From assembly GCA_016779995.1 (NCBI GenBank), contig JADHMO010000009.1:1-64000 (forward strand): 64,000 nucleotides of DNA. Reading direction: 5' to 3'. A model generated the notes under the pieces. That model saw only the letters and a list, made by a program, of their open reading frames with translations, made no database searches and had not been told where the DNA came from. Of this stretch, positions 1-10,798 are shown piece after piece (the stretch's first letter is position 1; each line of letters begins with the position of its first letter). The DNA comes from Flavobacteriales bacterium (lineage in GTDB: Bacteria > Bacteroidota > Bacteroidia > Flavobacteriales > UBA7312). Made by a program: the position numbers and the translations under genes.

Positions 1-3000
1 TTTCTCCAGCAGGTAAAACAACATTCAAACCACTAGTAAACAGTTCTCCATTGACATACCAATCATAAGTATAAGAAGGGTTAGGATTAGATACAGAAAG
101 TGATGCTGCAGTATCTCCGTAACATAAAATATTGTTTGTTATAGAACCCGTTGTAGTATTGATAGAGGATGTCACAGGGCTACCCGCAATAATTTCAACA
201 GGTAATGGCAAACCACTACCACTTAGCACACCCGAACATCCGTGCTCATCGGTTACCGAAATTTGATAAAAATCAGCACATAATAAATCAAATTCAGATA
301 ATGAATCACTTTGATTAGTAGCAATTATTTCATTTGATGAATTGATACAATTAATCGTGTAACTACCAACACCGCCATCAACTTCTACTTTAATTTGACC
401 ATCACAAGACGAAAATTCACCAGAACAAGTTTCATCATTTTCCTTGAAAACCGAATACTGTAATTCAGTTGGTTGATCAACATTAATTTGTGTTGTTTTA
501 GCACAACCGTTAACGTCAGTTACAACTACACTAGTAACTCCTTGTGTTAAGTTTAAAATAGTATTATTACTAGCTGGACTCATCTGTTGAGAAATAATTC
601 CTTCTGAAGTGTTCCAATCATAAGTATAGGGTCCAAAACCACCTATAGAACTAACTGTTGCACTTCCACTAGCATCTTCATAACAATTTAAAGGAGTTGA
701 ATTTATTGCTAGTGTAAAATTATCCTCTAAAGGAATCTCTAAGCTAAGAGTATCCTTACAAGCATTATCATCTTCAACAATAACAGTATAAATTCCTGAT
801 GTTTGATTTGACAAGACAGCACCAGTTTGTCCAGTATTCCATGTGTAAGAATACATTCCATCGGGATTTAAAAAACCACCCGAAGTAACAACTGAAGCCT
901 CACCAGCAGGGATATTTAAACAATAAGTTGGAATTATTTCACTAACTTCTAGATTGATTGCTGGAGGTTCATCTATGAAAGCATAAGCAGTATGACTACA
1001 CCCGTTAAAATCAACAACATTTAAGACATAGGGCAAATTAGAAGAAGATACTGAGCTTAAGATGTAATAATCAAATCCAACAGTATCATTATTCAAAGTC
1101 CAAGTGCAGGTGTATGTATCATCAAAAAAGGGAGTTCCACCGCTAATATCAGCTTCAATATTTCCATTAGAACCTCCAAAACAACTGACATCATCAATTG
1201 ACAATTCAGTTCTTATCTTTTGAGGCTGATTTATAAGAATTGTGTCTTCAGTTATACAACCTATTTCATCTTCAACTATTACCCAATATTCTCCAAAACC
1301 TGAAGTGATTGAAGATGAGTTTTCACCAGTAGACCAGGTGTATGTTAAGTTTCCTGTTCCTCCAACACTAAAAATTGTTGCCGTTCCATCATATAAACCA
1401 AAACAAGATGTAGGTGTTGAACTTAATTGTGAAATTATTTCGTCATTCTCTCCAACCTCAACAGAGTCAGTTAGGCTGCAGCCTCTTGAGTCAGTAACTT
1501 CTACAGAGTATATTCCAGATGGAATTTGCCCAGCATCAGCGTTAACATGTCCACTACTCCATTGATAAAAATATGGCGGCGTACCTCCATTAGCAATGAC
1601 ATGAGCTGAACCAGTTGAAGCTCCGAAGCAACTAATTCCAAGGCTTTCCACTTGAATTGTTAAAGGTGTAGGTGATTCTGTTATTTCAATACTTAAAGAA
1701 CTTGTACAATCATTAGCATCAGAAATTTCTAACTCATACACGCCATCTTCTAAATTATAAAGATATGGGGTATGTGCATTACCAAAATTAACCCAATCTA
1801 ATTCGTATGGTGGTGTACCTCCTCCATTTACACTAACCACAATTTGACCATCGTTACCACCATGACAGGTCACATCATTTTTAGTGTATGAAGTTGAAAA
1901 AGGATTGGGCTGTGTTACGAACACCTCATCAGTCGCTTGACAACCGTTATCATCTTCAACAACCAAATAGTACCCTCCAGCAGGAACCGTTAAAACTGAA
2001 TCCGTTCCAACTACTTCATCAGTGCCAGAATTAAACCATGTATAAGAATATCCAGAGCTAACATTTCCACCAGAAATTTCTTCAACTCTAACTACTCCTG
2101 AACTATCACTTGGACAGCTTATGTCTAATGATGTAGTTAAAACTTCAATATCAGGTTGTGCAGATTCTACAAAAATACTATCGCTGATTACACATCCTAT
2201 TCCATCTTTAACTTTTATATCGTAACTTCCAAAATTTAAGTTATTAAAAGTAAAGAAATCAAAATAGTTTTGACCTCCATCAATAGAATATTGAATTGGT
2301 GAAATGGCCGTACTTTGAGGTAAAATCGTTATTGAACCGTCGGAATAGCCTTGACAACTTACATCTTGGACGCTGACATCCAAACTAAAGTCATCAGTTG
2401 CAGTTGTAGGAACTAGTATTGTACTTGAACATCCTATTGAGTCTATACCTTCAAGCGTGTATGTAATAGACGATAAAGTTGAAATCTCAATTGTACTTCC
2501 AGTGTCAGATGATAAGGACAAATTTGGCGACCAAAAATAGGTCTGAGCACCATAAGCACTAACTTCGACGGGTATTCCACCACAAACTAATATTTCTTCA
2601 GGTGAAAATGACACTTCAGGCAAAGCCTTCTCGAATAACTCTATATTATGAATATCCGAACATCCATTAGAATCTACAACAGTCAATGTGTAAATACCTG
2701 GCTCATTAACTTCAAGTTGATTAGCATTTCCAAAGTCTCCCCAGTCAAAATAAAAAGGTGCCGTACCACTGTTTATAACTGGATCGATTAAGTAGGTATC
2801 CCCCTCGCAATAATTATCTTGATTTGGTAAAACAATTTCTGGAACTGGCTGTGAATATACTCTCAAAGAATCAGATTGAACAGTACATCCAGTTGAGTCA
2901 GTAGCCTGAACCCAGTAATATCCTGGAGTTGCAATAACACTTTGAGTTGTTTCACCAGTATTCCAAAGAAATTCATAATTATCACCTGCAACATTAGCAG

Positions 3001-3934
3001 TAAGTGTTACGGGTGCTCCGCAATTGGTGAATATCTCGGAAGAATCAACGCCTAAACTATTATCTACTGTTAGTGGTGGTGAAGAAAAACTACCAGCTTC
3101 TAATAATACAAAAGAAGATAATCCTGTATCGGTACCATCAGCTATTGCCAATCGTATATGATAAGTAGCACCACAAAGAACATTGGCCTCGGCAGTAATT
3201 ACTGTGGTAAAACCATCAACAGTAGAGTTAACTGTATTTGCACCATTATTTTGATTAGTTATAAATAGAGCGGGGTTGTATGATGAATTTACAGAAGAAA
3301 TAGTGATAGGTAAATCTACTCCTAAACTATTTAGCTCCATACTTTCAAAGGTAGCAATATTAATACTTCCATCAGGAAATTCTGGCGGACTAGAATAAGG
3401 CCCTACAATATTAGGTCCTGAAATAAAGAAACCGAAAACATCATTAAATTGAGTGTTTTCATATGCAAAATATTCTTCCGAGGCGAAAACATATTTAAAT
3501 GACAAGTAAGAAGAAACAGGCACGAAATCAAATTCTAAAATTGCAACGTCATTGACAGATGTTACGTTGAAATTTTGTCCTATTAAGTCAGGAACAGAAC
3601 TAGCTAATTCCAATAAATCTGGATCGTCAACAGCATTAGCAAAAAATCCTCCAAAAGCACCTGGAACAATCTCAACAATATCTCCAGTAGCCATTACAAT
3701 TCCACTATCCAATCCAATGTTACTGTTTTCACCATTAAAGAAGCCTATTTGTAAAGGATCTCCTTGAAAAGTGTGATTAGTAGCAACAACACCCTCACCC
3801 AACAATAAACTATCAACTAGAAATATTGGAGAATCATAAGGAGGATTAGAATCTGTCGTAATTTGAGCGTATGAATTTAAGAAAAATACACACAATAATA
3901 GTGTCAAAAAATTTTGAGGTTTAGTGGTCTTCAT
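1..3934 (-). CDS. Giant secreted choice-of-anchor L / SprB-repeat protein, C-terminus beyond window
   Basis: An open minus-strand frame runs from ATG at 3934 off the left edge, about 1311 codons without a stop. It starts with a signal peptide (MKTTKPQNFLTLLLCVFF..., cut near SYA-Q). A choice-of-anchor L domain follows (YVFASEEYFAYENTQFND, then FGFFISGPN) and then PKD/Ig-like segments. Many SprB-type repeats come next (C-x-G-x-x-DG...GG-x-PY-x-Y-x-W pattern). It is a close tandem paralogue of the next gene; the window edge falls where that protein is near residue 1310 of 1640. The missing end therefore probably carries more SprB repeats and a type A T9SS sorting domain. By family it is a cell-surface or secreted adhesin-like protein, perhaps linked to gliding or attachment; the ligand is unknown. 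The start is supported by the match with the paralogue's start and upstream DNA. Confidence 0.88.
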   Translation of the reverse strand, partial: MKTTKPQNFLTLLLCVFFLNSYAQITTDSNPPYDSPIFLVDSLLLGEGVVATNHTFQGDPLQIGFFNGENSNIGLDSGIVMATGDIVEIVPGAFGGFFANAVDDPDLLELASSVPDLIGQNFNVTSVNDVAILEFDFVPVSSYLSFKYVFASEEYFAYENTQFNDVFGFFISGPNIVGPYSSPPEFPDGSINIATFESMELNSLGVDLPITISSVNSSYNPALFITNQNNGANTVNSTVDGFTTVITAEANVLCGATYHIRLAIADGTDTGLSSFVLLEAGSFSSPPLTVDNSLGVDSSEIFTNCGAPVTLTANVAGDNYEFLWNTGETTQSVIATPGYYWVQATDSTGCTVQSDSLRVYSQPVPEIVLPNQDNYCEGDTYLIDPVINSGTAPFYFDWGDFGNANQLEVNEPGIYTLTVVDSNGCSDIHNIELFEKALPEVSFSPEEILVCGGIPVEVSAYGAQTYFWSPNLSLSSDTGSTIEISTLSSITYTLEGIDSIGCSSTILVPTTATDDFSLDVSVQDVSCQGYSDGSITILPQSTAISPIQYSIDGGQNYFDFFTFNNLNFGSYDIKVKDGIGCVISDSIFVESAQPDIEVLTTSLDISCPSDSSGVVRVEEISGGNVSSGYSYTWFNSGTDEVVGTDSVLTVPAGGYYLVVEDDNGCQATDEVFVTQPNPFSTSYTKNDVTCHGGNDGQIVVSVNGGGTPPYELDWVNFGNAHTPYLYNLEDGVYELEISDANDCTSSLSIEITESPTPLTIQVESLGISCFGASTGSAHVIANGGTPPYFYQWSSGHVNADAGQIPSGIYSVEVTDSRGCSLTDSVEVGENDEIISQLSSTPTSCFGLYDGTATIFSVGGTGNLTYTWSTGENSSSITSGFGEYWVIVEDEIGCITEDTILINQPQKIRTELSIDDVSCFGGSNGNIEADISGGTPFFDDTYTCTWTLNNDTVGFDYYILSSVSSSNLPYVLNVVDFNGCSHTAYAFIDEPPAINLEVSEIIPTYCLNIPAGEASVVTSGGFLNPDGMYSYTWNTGQTGAVLSNQTSGIYTVIVEDDNACKDTLSLEIPLEDNFTLAINSTPLNCYEDASGSATVSSIGGFGPYTYDWNTSEGIISQQMSPASNNTILNLTQGVTSVVVTDVNGCAKTTQINVDQPTELQYSVFKENDETCSGEFSSCDGQIKVEVDGGVGSYTINCINSSNEIIATNQSDSLSEFDLLCADFYQISVTDEHGCSGVLSGSGLPLPVEIIAGSPVTSSINTTTGSITNNILCYGDTAASLSVSNPNPSYTYDWYVNGELFTSGLNVVLPAGE

Positions 3935-3948
3935 AATGAACTTGAAAT

Positions 3949-3978
3949 AAACTATCGCAAGTTACTAAAAGTATTTCA
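3949..3978 (-). repeat. Upstream block shared by the two tandem adhesin genes (copy 1)
   Basis: This 30-base block lies 14 bases before the start of the first giant gene. It matches the block at 8990-9019 at 26 of 30 positions, by direct comparison. It indicates that the tandem duplication included upstream regulatory DNA. On the minus strand it holds a TACTTTTA sequence resembling the Bacteroidota -7 box, so part of it may be the promoter. Confidence 0.7.
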
Positions 3979-4051
3979 TTTTATGAAGTATTTGACAATA
4001 TTCGACTTACATATTCATCACTTTTTTTTACAAAATAAAGCTTAGATGTTA

Positions 4052-7000
4052 TTAATCTAAAACTATCGATTGTTTATAGCTTTCTGTTTCTGAGCTAATT
4101 TGTAGAAAATAGAGCCCTTCAGCTAAATCACCCCTATCAAGCAAAATAGACTCTTTAAAAACTTTTTCTTTAACAATTCTACCTCTTGAATCTATCAAGT
4201 TCAAAACAAATTCTTGGTTTTGATTTTTAGATTTAACCTCAACAATAAAATGAGTACTAACAGGATTAGGATAAATCAGTAATTTAGATTTTTCAAATTC
4301 CGAAACCTCAACATTTGTTATTACTTTCATAATTCTACTTTCACACCCACTTGCGTCTTTAGCAACTAATGTAATTTCACCATTTTCTGATGGGGTAAAT
4401 GTATTGCCACTTGATTGATAATTTCCAAAATATAACCAATCAAAAGTATAAGGCGAATTCCCTCCACTAGCACTAGCTTCAAAAGGGATTTGATTTGAAT
4501 TGAAATTTGCAGTAACAGCTGAAGGTTGATTTATTGTTATTTCTACAATACTTGAGCAAGAATTAACATCTGATATTACAACATCATAGACTCCCACATT
4601 TAGTGAAGTCGAGTCCTCGCCCTGCCAATTTATTGAATAAGGAGCTGTTCCTCCTGCAACTGTCAAAGTAGCACTACCATCATTACCTCCATTGCAACTG
4701 ACATCTTGTACAATTGAACTTGCTGATAAACTACTTGGCTCGAAGACTTCAATTTCAAATTGACGCTCACAATTGCTAGCGTCTTTTAATAATAAAGTAT
4801 ATACACCTGCTGCCAAATTACTAATATCTTCAGTAGTTCCTAAACCATCACTAAGATGTGACCAACTGTAAGTGTATGGTAAAACTCCACCAACTCCTTC
4901 AATGTTAATATTTCCATTATTGCCTCCATTACAACTCACATGATCTATTTCTTGTGTTATCATAAGCTGAGAAGGTTGGTTAAATATAATTGACTCAGAA
5001 TTGGTGTAACAATTAGGAGTTGCGATAGCTCTTATGTGAATTTCACCAGCGGGCAAAATGGCGTTTATACCACTAGAGAACAATACATTATCGACATACC
5101 ATTGGTAAGTGTAACTTGAGTTTGGGTTTAAAACTGTTGCAGAAACAGCCGTGTCACCGTAACAATTTATTGAGTTACTTATTGAACCTGGATTTGTATT
5201 TATAGCTGATTGTACAGGGGTACCAGCTATTATTTCTACTGGTAAAACAAGTCCGTTACCACTAGCTGATGCAACACAATTATTTTCATCCTCTACAATT
5301 ACCTGATAAAAATCAGCACACAATGAAGTAAACAATGCCTCAATATTAGATTGACTAGTAGAAATTACATCATTTGAAGCATCTAAGCATTTAAAATTGT
5401 AAGAGCCTATTCCTCCTTCTGCTTGAACACGCAGTACTCCGTCACATGCTGACACTTCTCCAGAACAACTTTCATCAAATTCTTTAAAGACAGAGAAAAC
5501 CAATTCCTCTGGTTGCTCAACATTTACTTGTGTTATTTTAGTACAACCATTTACATCTGTAACGGATACACTTGTAATTCCTTGAGTAATATTCATTAAG
5601 GTATTGCTATTAGCATTACTAACATTGGAAACTATACCTAAATTAGGGGTATTCCAATTGTAAGTATATGGAGAAAAACCTCCTGTTGATACTACAGTCG
5701 CTTTACCACTTGCATCGTCATAACAATTCAAAGAGTCTGAAGTTATAGTTAATTGAAATTTGTCGTCTAATGGAATTTCTAAAACAAGTGAATCCTTGCA
5801 TGAATTATCATCTTCAACCGTAACAGTATATGTTCCCGGAATTTGATTTTGCAAAACAGACCCTGTATTGCCCGTACTCCAACTAAACATATATTCACCA
5901 TCAGGCTCTAAAAATCCACCTGAAGCAATTACTGAAGCCTTACCTGATGGAATATTGTAACAATATGAGGCGACAACTTCACTGGTATCTATTTCTAATT
6001 TTGACGGTTCACTTATAAAAGAATAAACCGTTTTCGAACAACCGTTGGAATCAACAACCTTAAGAGCATATGGCGAAGTTGATGCAGGTAAGTTATTTGC
6101 AATATTATTATTGTAGGGCAAAGGGTTTCCGTCAATTGTCCAATTGTAGGTGTAATTCTGATTATTATATAGAGTACCTCCACTAACAAAACTTTCTAAT
6201 TTACCATCAAACCCTCCGTTACAACTCACATCTGTCGTCAATAATCGAACACTAATTTTTCTAGGCTGATTGATTAAAATTGTGTCGGTTTTTATACAAC
6301 CCAATTCATCTTCAACAAACAGAATATACTCTCCAAAACCTGATGTTATAGAATTTACAGAAATTCCATTAGACCAATTGTACGTTAAATTTCCTACTCC
6401 GCCAGATGCCGTTACAACTGCTGTTCCATCTTGAGTTCCATAGCAACTGGTTGGAGTTACATTTCTATTCGTAACAATTGCATTATTTTCAACAACTTCA
6501 ATAGAATCAATTGCAATACAACCTCTTGAGTCTGTTACTTTAATAGTATAGATTCCTGATGATAATTGCTCTGCCGAAGGTGTTACATGACCGCTGCTCC
6601 ATTGATAAAAATATGGTGGGTTGCCACCATTTACTGATACACTTGCAGTTCCAGTTGACTCTCCATGACATTCAATTTTAGTACTATCCAAATTAAAAGA
6701 CAAGGGCAATAAAGGCTCTTCAATTTGAAAACTTAAAGATGTCATACAATTATTACTATCTGTAATCAATAAATTATATGTCCCTTTTTCTAAATCTTCT
6801 AAGAATGAAGTAGATGCATTTCCATAGTTTAACCAATCATAACTATAAGGTGGAGTGCCTCCTCCGTATATACTAATGCTAATTTCACCATCTTTTTCAC
6901 CATAACATGAGATATCTGTTTTAGTCGTATCGTACAATAATGCCATTGGCTGTTCTACATCAACTTCGTCAGTAACACGACAGCCGTTGTCATCTTCCAC

Positions 7001-8974
7001 TACTAGATAATAAGCAGCTGCAGGAACATTTAAAAGAGAGTCTGTACCAACTAATTCATTAGTCAATGAATTGAACCATTTGTAAGAGTAAGAAGAAGCT
7101 ACATTTCCACCAGAAATTTCTTCAACCCATACAACCCCAGAGGGGTCACCATAGCATTTAGGGTTTGAGGAACCAACGAGTAATTCAATTTCTGGTTGAG
7201 AGGAGCCAACAACAGCAGTTTCTGAGACAATACAACCCAAGCCATCCATAACTTGCACGTCATAAGTTCCAAAATCTAAATTATTGAATATATAATTATT
7301 GTGAAAGTTTTGCCCCCCGTCAATTGAATAATGTAGAGGTGAAACAGCTGAATTATTAGCTAAAATTGTAATCGAACCATCACTAAAACCTTGACAACTT
7401 ACTGGGTTAGTTGTAATATCTAAATCAAAGTTCTCTGTTGCTGATACTGGCACATATAAAGAATTTTTACAACCATTACTGTCAGTTCCCTCTACCGTAT
7501 AAGTAATTGATGATAATACATTAATCTCTACAGTTTTTCCTGTATCGGAGGACAAAGAAATATTTGGACTCCACTTGTAACTTTTAGCACCATCAACACT
7601 AACTAAAACAGGAGTACCACCACATACCAAAATATCTTGTGGAGAATAAGACAATTCTGGCAAGGGCTTTTCTACTATTTCTATACTCGCTGTATCTGTA
7701 CAACTATTAGCATCAGTTGCGACAATTGTGTAAACACCCCCTTGATTCACTTCTAACTGCAAATCATTACTATAATTTATCCAATTGTATTCATAAGGCA
7801 ATGTCCCTCCACTTACCACTGGGCTTAAAAGAACTGAACTATTTTCACAAAAATAATCCTTTTCTGAAAGTTCTATTTCTGGAATCGGTTGAGAATAAAC
7901 TCTCATTGAATCCGACTGAATTGAACAACCTGATGAATCCGTCGCTTGTACCCAATAATAGCCTGGAGGAACTGTAATACTTTGAGTTGTATCTCCGGTA
8001 TTCCATAAAAATTCAAAAATTTCTGGGTCTTGCACTTGAGCAGATAAAGTAACTGGCGCACCACAATCTGTAAATATCTGGTCTGAATTGACCCCTAAAC
8101 TATTACCAACTTCAATCGGTGGTGAAGAAAAACTTCCTGCATCAAGCAATACAAAAGATGAAAAACCAACATCACCTCCGTCTGCAATGGCTAAACGAAT
8201 ATGATAAGTTTGTCCACAAACTACATGAGCTTGTGCCGTCATTTCTACTGTAAATCCATCAACATCTGAATTAACAGTGTTAGTTCCGTTTTGATTACTA
8301 ACAAAAAAAGGAGAGTTATAATCTCCATTGATAGAAGATATGGTAATGGGTAAATCTACGCCCATACTATTAGCCTCAATACTTTGAAATGTTGCTATGT
8401 TTATGCTGCCATTAGGAAATTCTGGAGGACTAGAATAAGGCCCTGCAATATTTGGTCCTGATATAAAAAAACCAAATACATCATTAAATTGTGTGTTTTC
8501 AAAAGCAAAATACTCTTTTGAAGCAAAGACATATTTGAATGACATATAGGAGGAAACGGGCACAAAATCAAATTCTAAAATCGCAATGTCATTAACAGAA
8601 GTGACTGTAAAACCTTGATCAATCAATGGGGGTACAGAATTGGCTAAGTCGAGTAAATCAGGATCAACTACATTGTTAGTTGTAAATTGATTTATATTTT
8701 CAGGAACAATTTCAGATATTCCGCCAGTTGACATTACAATACCACTATCTAGTCCAATATTGGAATTGACACCATTAAAAAAACCTATTTGTAATGGATC
8801 TCCTTGAAAAGAATGGTTAGAAGCAATAACTCCTTCACCCAAAAGTAAACTGTCAATTAGGTAGGTAGCTGTGTTGTAGGGTGCGTTGTTGTTAACAGCA
8901 ATTTGAGAAAACGTATTCTTTAAAAAAAATAAAAAGGTAAATACAAGAAGAAAAGTAGGTTTTAAGACTTTCAT
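4052..8974 (-). CDS. Giant T9SS cargo protein: choice-of-anchor L domain plus SprB repeats
   Basis: This 1640-residue protein has a signal peptide (about 1-23, cut near TFS-Q). A choice-of-anchor L domain follows at roughly 35-285, marked by YVFASKEYFAFENTQFND and FGFFISGPN. Ig/PKD-like segments extend to about 540. After that come about eleven recognisable SprB-type repeats (for example VSCNGGNDGSATLTVAGG followed by APYSINW) plus two degenerate ones. The last 80 residues form a type A T9SS sorting domain: IYPNPVSTHFIVEV, a GR turn (DSRGRIVKE) and GLYFLQI. The family knowledge is that SprB repeats come from the flavobacterial gliding adhesin and that this C-terminus directs export through T9SS and surface attachment or release. 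A specific role in gliding here is inference. It is a tandem paralogue of the gene at 1-3934 on the same strand, 117 bases apart. Confidence 0.92.
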   Translation of the reverse strand: MKVLKPTFLLVFTFLFFLKNTFSQIAVNNNAPYNTATYLIDSLLLGEGVIASNHSFQGDPLQIGFFNGVNSNIGLDSGIVMSTGGISEIVPENINQFTTNNVVDPDLLDLANSVPPLIDQGFTVTSVNDIAILEFDFVPVSSYMSFKYVFASKEYFAFENTQFNDVFGFFISGPNIAGPYSSPPEFPNGSINIATFQSIEANSMGVDLPITISSINGDYNSPFFVSNQNGTNTVNSDVDGFTVEMTAQAHVVCGQTYHIRLAIADGGDVGFSSFVLLDAGSFSSPPIEVGNSLGVNSDQIFTDCGAPVTLSAQVQDPEIFEFLWNTGDTTQSITVPPGYYWVQATDSSGCSIQSDSMRVYSQPIPEIELSEKDYFCENSSVLLSPVVSGGTLPYEYNWINYSNDLQLEVNQGGVYTIVATDANSCTDTASIEIVEKPLPELSYSPQDILVCGGTPVLVSVDGAKSYKWSPNISLSSDTGKTVEINVLSSITYTVEGTDSNGCKNSLYVPVSATENFDLDITTNPVSCQGFSDGSITILANNSAVSPLHYSIDGGQNFHNNYIFNNLDFGTYDVQVMDGLGCIVSETAVVGSSQPEIELLVGSSNPKCYGDPSGVVWVEEISGGNVASSYSYKWFNSLTNELVGTDSLLNVPAAAYYLVVEDDNGCRVTDEVDVEQPMALLYDTTKTDISCYGEKDGEISISIYGGGTPPYSYDWLNYGNASTSFLEDLEKGTYNLLITDSNNCMTSLSFQIEEPLLPLSFNLDSTKIECHGESTGTASVSVNGGNPPYFYQWSSGHVTPSAEQLSSGIYTIKVTDSRGCIAIDSIEVVENNAIVTNRNVTPTSCYGTQDGTAVVTASGGVGNLTYNWSNGISVNSITSGFGEYILFVEDELGCIKTDTILINQPRKISVRLLTTDVSCNGGFDGKLESFVSGGTLYNNQNYTYNWTIDGNPLPYNNNIANNLPASTSPYALKVVDSNGCSKTVYSFISEPSKLEIDTSEVVASYCYNIPSGKASVIASGGFLEPDGEYMFSWSTGNTGSVLQNQIPGTYTVTVEDDNSCKDSLVLEIPLDDKFQLTITSDSLNCYDDASGKATVVSTGGFSPYTYNWNTPNLGIVSNVSNANSNTLMNITQGITSVSVTDVNGCTKITQVNVEQPEELVFSVFKEFDESCSGEVSACDGVLRVQAEGGIGSYNFKCLDASNDVISTSQSNIEALFTSLCADFYQVIVEDENNCVASASGNGLVLPVEIIAGTPVQSAINTNPGSISNSINCYGDTAVSATVLNPNSSYTYQWYVDNVLFSSGINAILPAGEIHIRAIATPNCYTNSESIIFNQPSQLMITQEIDHVSCNGGNNGNINIEGVGGVLPYTYSWSHLSDGLGTTEDISNLAAGVYTLLLKDASNCERQFEIEVFEPSSLSASSIVQDVSCNGGNDGSATLTVAGGTAPYSINWQGEDSTSLNVGVYDVVISDVNSCSSIVEITINQPSAVTANFNSNQIPFEASASGGNSPYTFDWLYFGNYQSSGNTFTPSENGEITLVAKDASGCESRIMKVITNVEVSEFEKSKLLIYPNPVSTHFIVEVKSKNQNQEFVLNLIDSRGRIVKEKVFKESILLDRGDLAEGLYFLQISSETESYKQSIVLD

Positions 8975-8989
8975 AGTAACTAAGGATTT

Positions 8990-9019
8990 AAACTACCGCA
9001 ATTTACGAAAACTATTTCA
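8990..9019 (-). repeat. Upstream block shared by the two tandem adhesin genes (copy 2)
   Basis: This is the second copy of the 30-base block at 3949-3978. It sits 15 bases before the start of the second giant gene and differs at four positions. The distance to the start codon is almost the same in both copies, which fits a conserved promoter or leader element. Confidence 0.7.
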
Positions 9020-9043
9020 AAAAAATTTAAAATTTATCTTGAA

Positions 9044-10798
9044 CTAATTTTGAAATTGTAAATCATACAATAACTTGTATTTACCATTTGTAGATAATAA
9101 TTCTTGATGTGATCCTTCTTCTATCAATTCACCATCTTCAAGTAAAATAATGGTATCAGCATTTTGAACGGTGGCCAAACGGTGAGCAATTACTATTGAA
9201 GTTCTGTCCTTTGTTAATTTTTCAGAAGAGCGTTGAATTAAAGACTCACTTTCTGAATCTATACTTGAGGTAGCCTCATCCAGTACTAATATTTTAGGCT
9301 GGTTGACATAAGCTCTAACAAAAGAAATTAATTGTCGCTGACCCAAAGATAACATACCTCCTCTTTCTCTAACATTGTAATGATAAGTATTAGGTAAAGA
9401 CTGAATAAAGTCATCAATTTCGATGTCTTTGGCATAAGCTTTTACTTTATCCAAATTTATATCTCTTCCTAGAGTAATGTTATTGTAAATAGTATCAGAA
9501 AACAAGAATACGTCCTGCAATACAACAGCGATATTTTCTCTCAATGAATTTAAATCGTATTCCAAATAATCAATTCCATCGATTAGTATAGAACCTTTGT
9601 TAATTTCATAATTGCGAGTCAATAAATTGATAATCGAGGACTTACCAGCACCAGTAGCTCCTACTAAAGCTAAGGTCTCTCCTGCAGAAACTTTAAATGA
9701 CACATCTCTTAACACCCAATCCTCATCGTTGTAGGCAAACCAAACATTCTTGAACTCAATATCACCTTTGCAATTATCAAGTGACATTTTTCCTAAATTA
9801 GAGATTGAGTCGTCTGTATCTAAAACTCTGAATACTCTTTCAGAAGCTACCATTCCCATTTGTAAAACATTGAAACGATCAGCTAACTGGCGAATAGGTC
9901 TAAACAACATGTGAATGTATAATATAAAAGCTATCAATTCTCCAAGTGTAACGTCTGAAGTCGTAACGGCTTCTATCCCTCCCCACCAGATAAGTAATCC
10001 GATAGAAATAGCTGATAAAATTTCAACAATTGGAAAAAATACAGAGTAATACCAAATGGATCTAATATGAGCTTTTTTGTGGCTATTATTGATTGTTTTA
10101 AATTTTTCAAACTCAATATCTTCTCTATTGAACAATTGAACAATATACATACCAACGATATGTTCCTGAACAAAAGTGTTTAAGGCAGATACTTGCTTTC
10201 TAACATCTTGAAATGCTGATTTAATAGAACGCTTAAACCAGTAGGTAGCTATTAGCAATAAAGGAATTGATGCTAAACTAAATAAGGCTAATCGCCAGTC
10301 GGTTACAAACATTACAACAATGACGATAATTAACTTCAGAATATCGGCTATGATAACTAATAAACCTTGAGAAAATATATCTGAAATAGTTTCTATGTCT
10401 GAAACAACACGAGTTACTAAAGCACCTATTGGATTCTTATCAAAGTATTGTTGTTTAAAATTGATGATTTTTTGGTAAACCTGTAATCTCAAATCTCTAA
10501 TTACACTTTGACCTAAAAAATTGGACCAGTAGGTGTAAAAGTATTGCAATATGCTTTCAGCAAATAACAAGCCTACTAACAAAAGGGTTATTAAAAGTAA
10601 TTTGTCTTCATTTGGAGTTAGGATGAAGTTATCAAAAGCATACTGAATTAATAAAGGTCGTGTAGGAGATAGAAAAGCGATTAAAATTGCAAATATTGCC
10701 GTACCATAAAAAATCTTTATATAAGGTTTTACATACTTCAAAACCCTCTTTAACAATGAGGCGTCAAAAGTTTTACCGCTTACTTTACTCATGACCAT
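9044..10798 (-). CDS. ABC exporter, fused membrane and ATPase domains (MsbA/LmrA type)
   Basis: This 584-residue half-transporter has about six transmembrane helices in residues 20-310, followed by a nucleotide-binding domain. Walker A is GATGAGKS (about 380-387), the ABC signature is LSLGQRQ (about 483-489), Walker B is ILVLDEA (about 503-509), and the H-loop lies in VIAHRLATV. It works as a dimer in the inner membrane and exports a hydrophobic or lipid substrate; which one cannot be read from the sequence. The start ATG lies inside the end of truA (10-base overlap), so the two are probably co-transcribed. A second ATG two codons later is an equally possible start. Confidence 0.93.
   Translation of the reverse strand: MVMSKVSGKTFDASLLKRVLKYVKPYIKIFYGTAIFAILIAFLSPTRPLLIQYAFDNFILTPNEDKLLLITLLLVGLLFAESILQYFYTYWSNFLGQSVIRDLRLQVYQKIINFKQQYFDKNPIGALVTRVVSDIETISDIFSQGLLVIIADILKLIIVIVVMFVTDWRLALFSLASIPLLLIATYWFKRSIKSAFQDVRKQVSALNTFVQEHIVGMYIVQLFNREDIEFEKFKTINNSHKKAHIRSIWYYSVFFPIVEILSAISIGLLIWWGGIEAVTTSDVTLGELIAFILYIHMLFRPIRQLADRFNVLQMGMVASERVFRVLDTDDSISNLGKMSLDNCKGDIEFKNVWFAYNDEDWVLRDVSFKVSAGETLALVGATGAGKSSIINLLTRNYEINKGSILIDGIDYLEYDLNSLRENIAVVLQDVFLFSDTIYNNITLGRDINLDKVKAYAKDIEIDDFIQSLPNTYHYNVRERGGMLSLGQRQLISFVRAYVNQPKILVLDEATSSIDSESESLIQRSSEKLTKDRTSIVIAHRLATVQNADTIILLEDGELIEEGSHQELLSTNGKYKLLYDLQFQN

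Noticed and set aside
1242-1565. Open frame on the plus strand inside the first giant gene
   Set aside because: It lies opposite a continuous minus-strand frame with clear repeats and has no start context or family features. Similar frames at 3552-3767 and 7717-7977 were rejected for the same reason.
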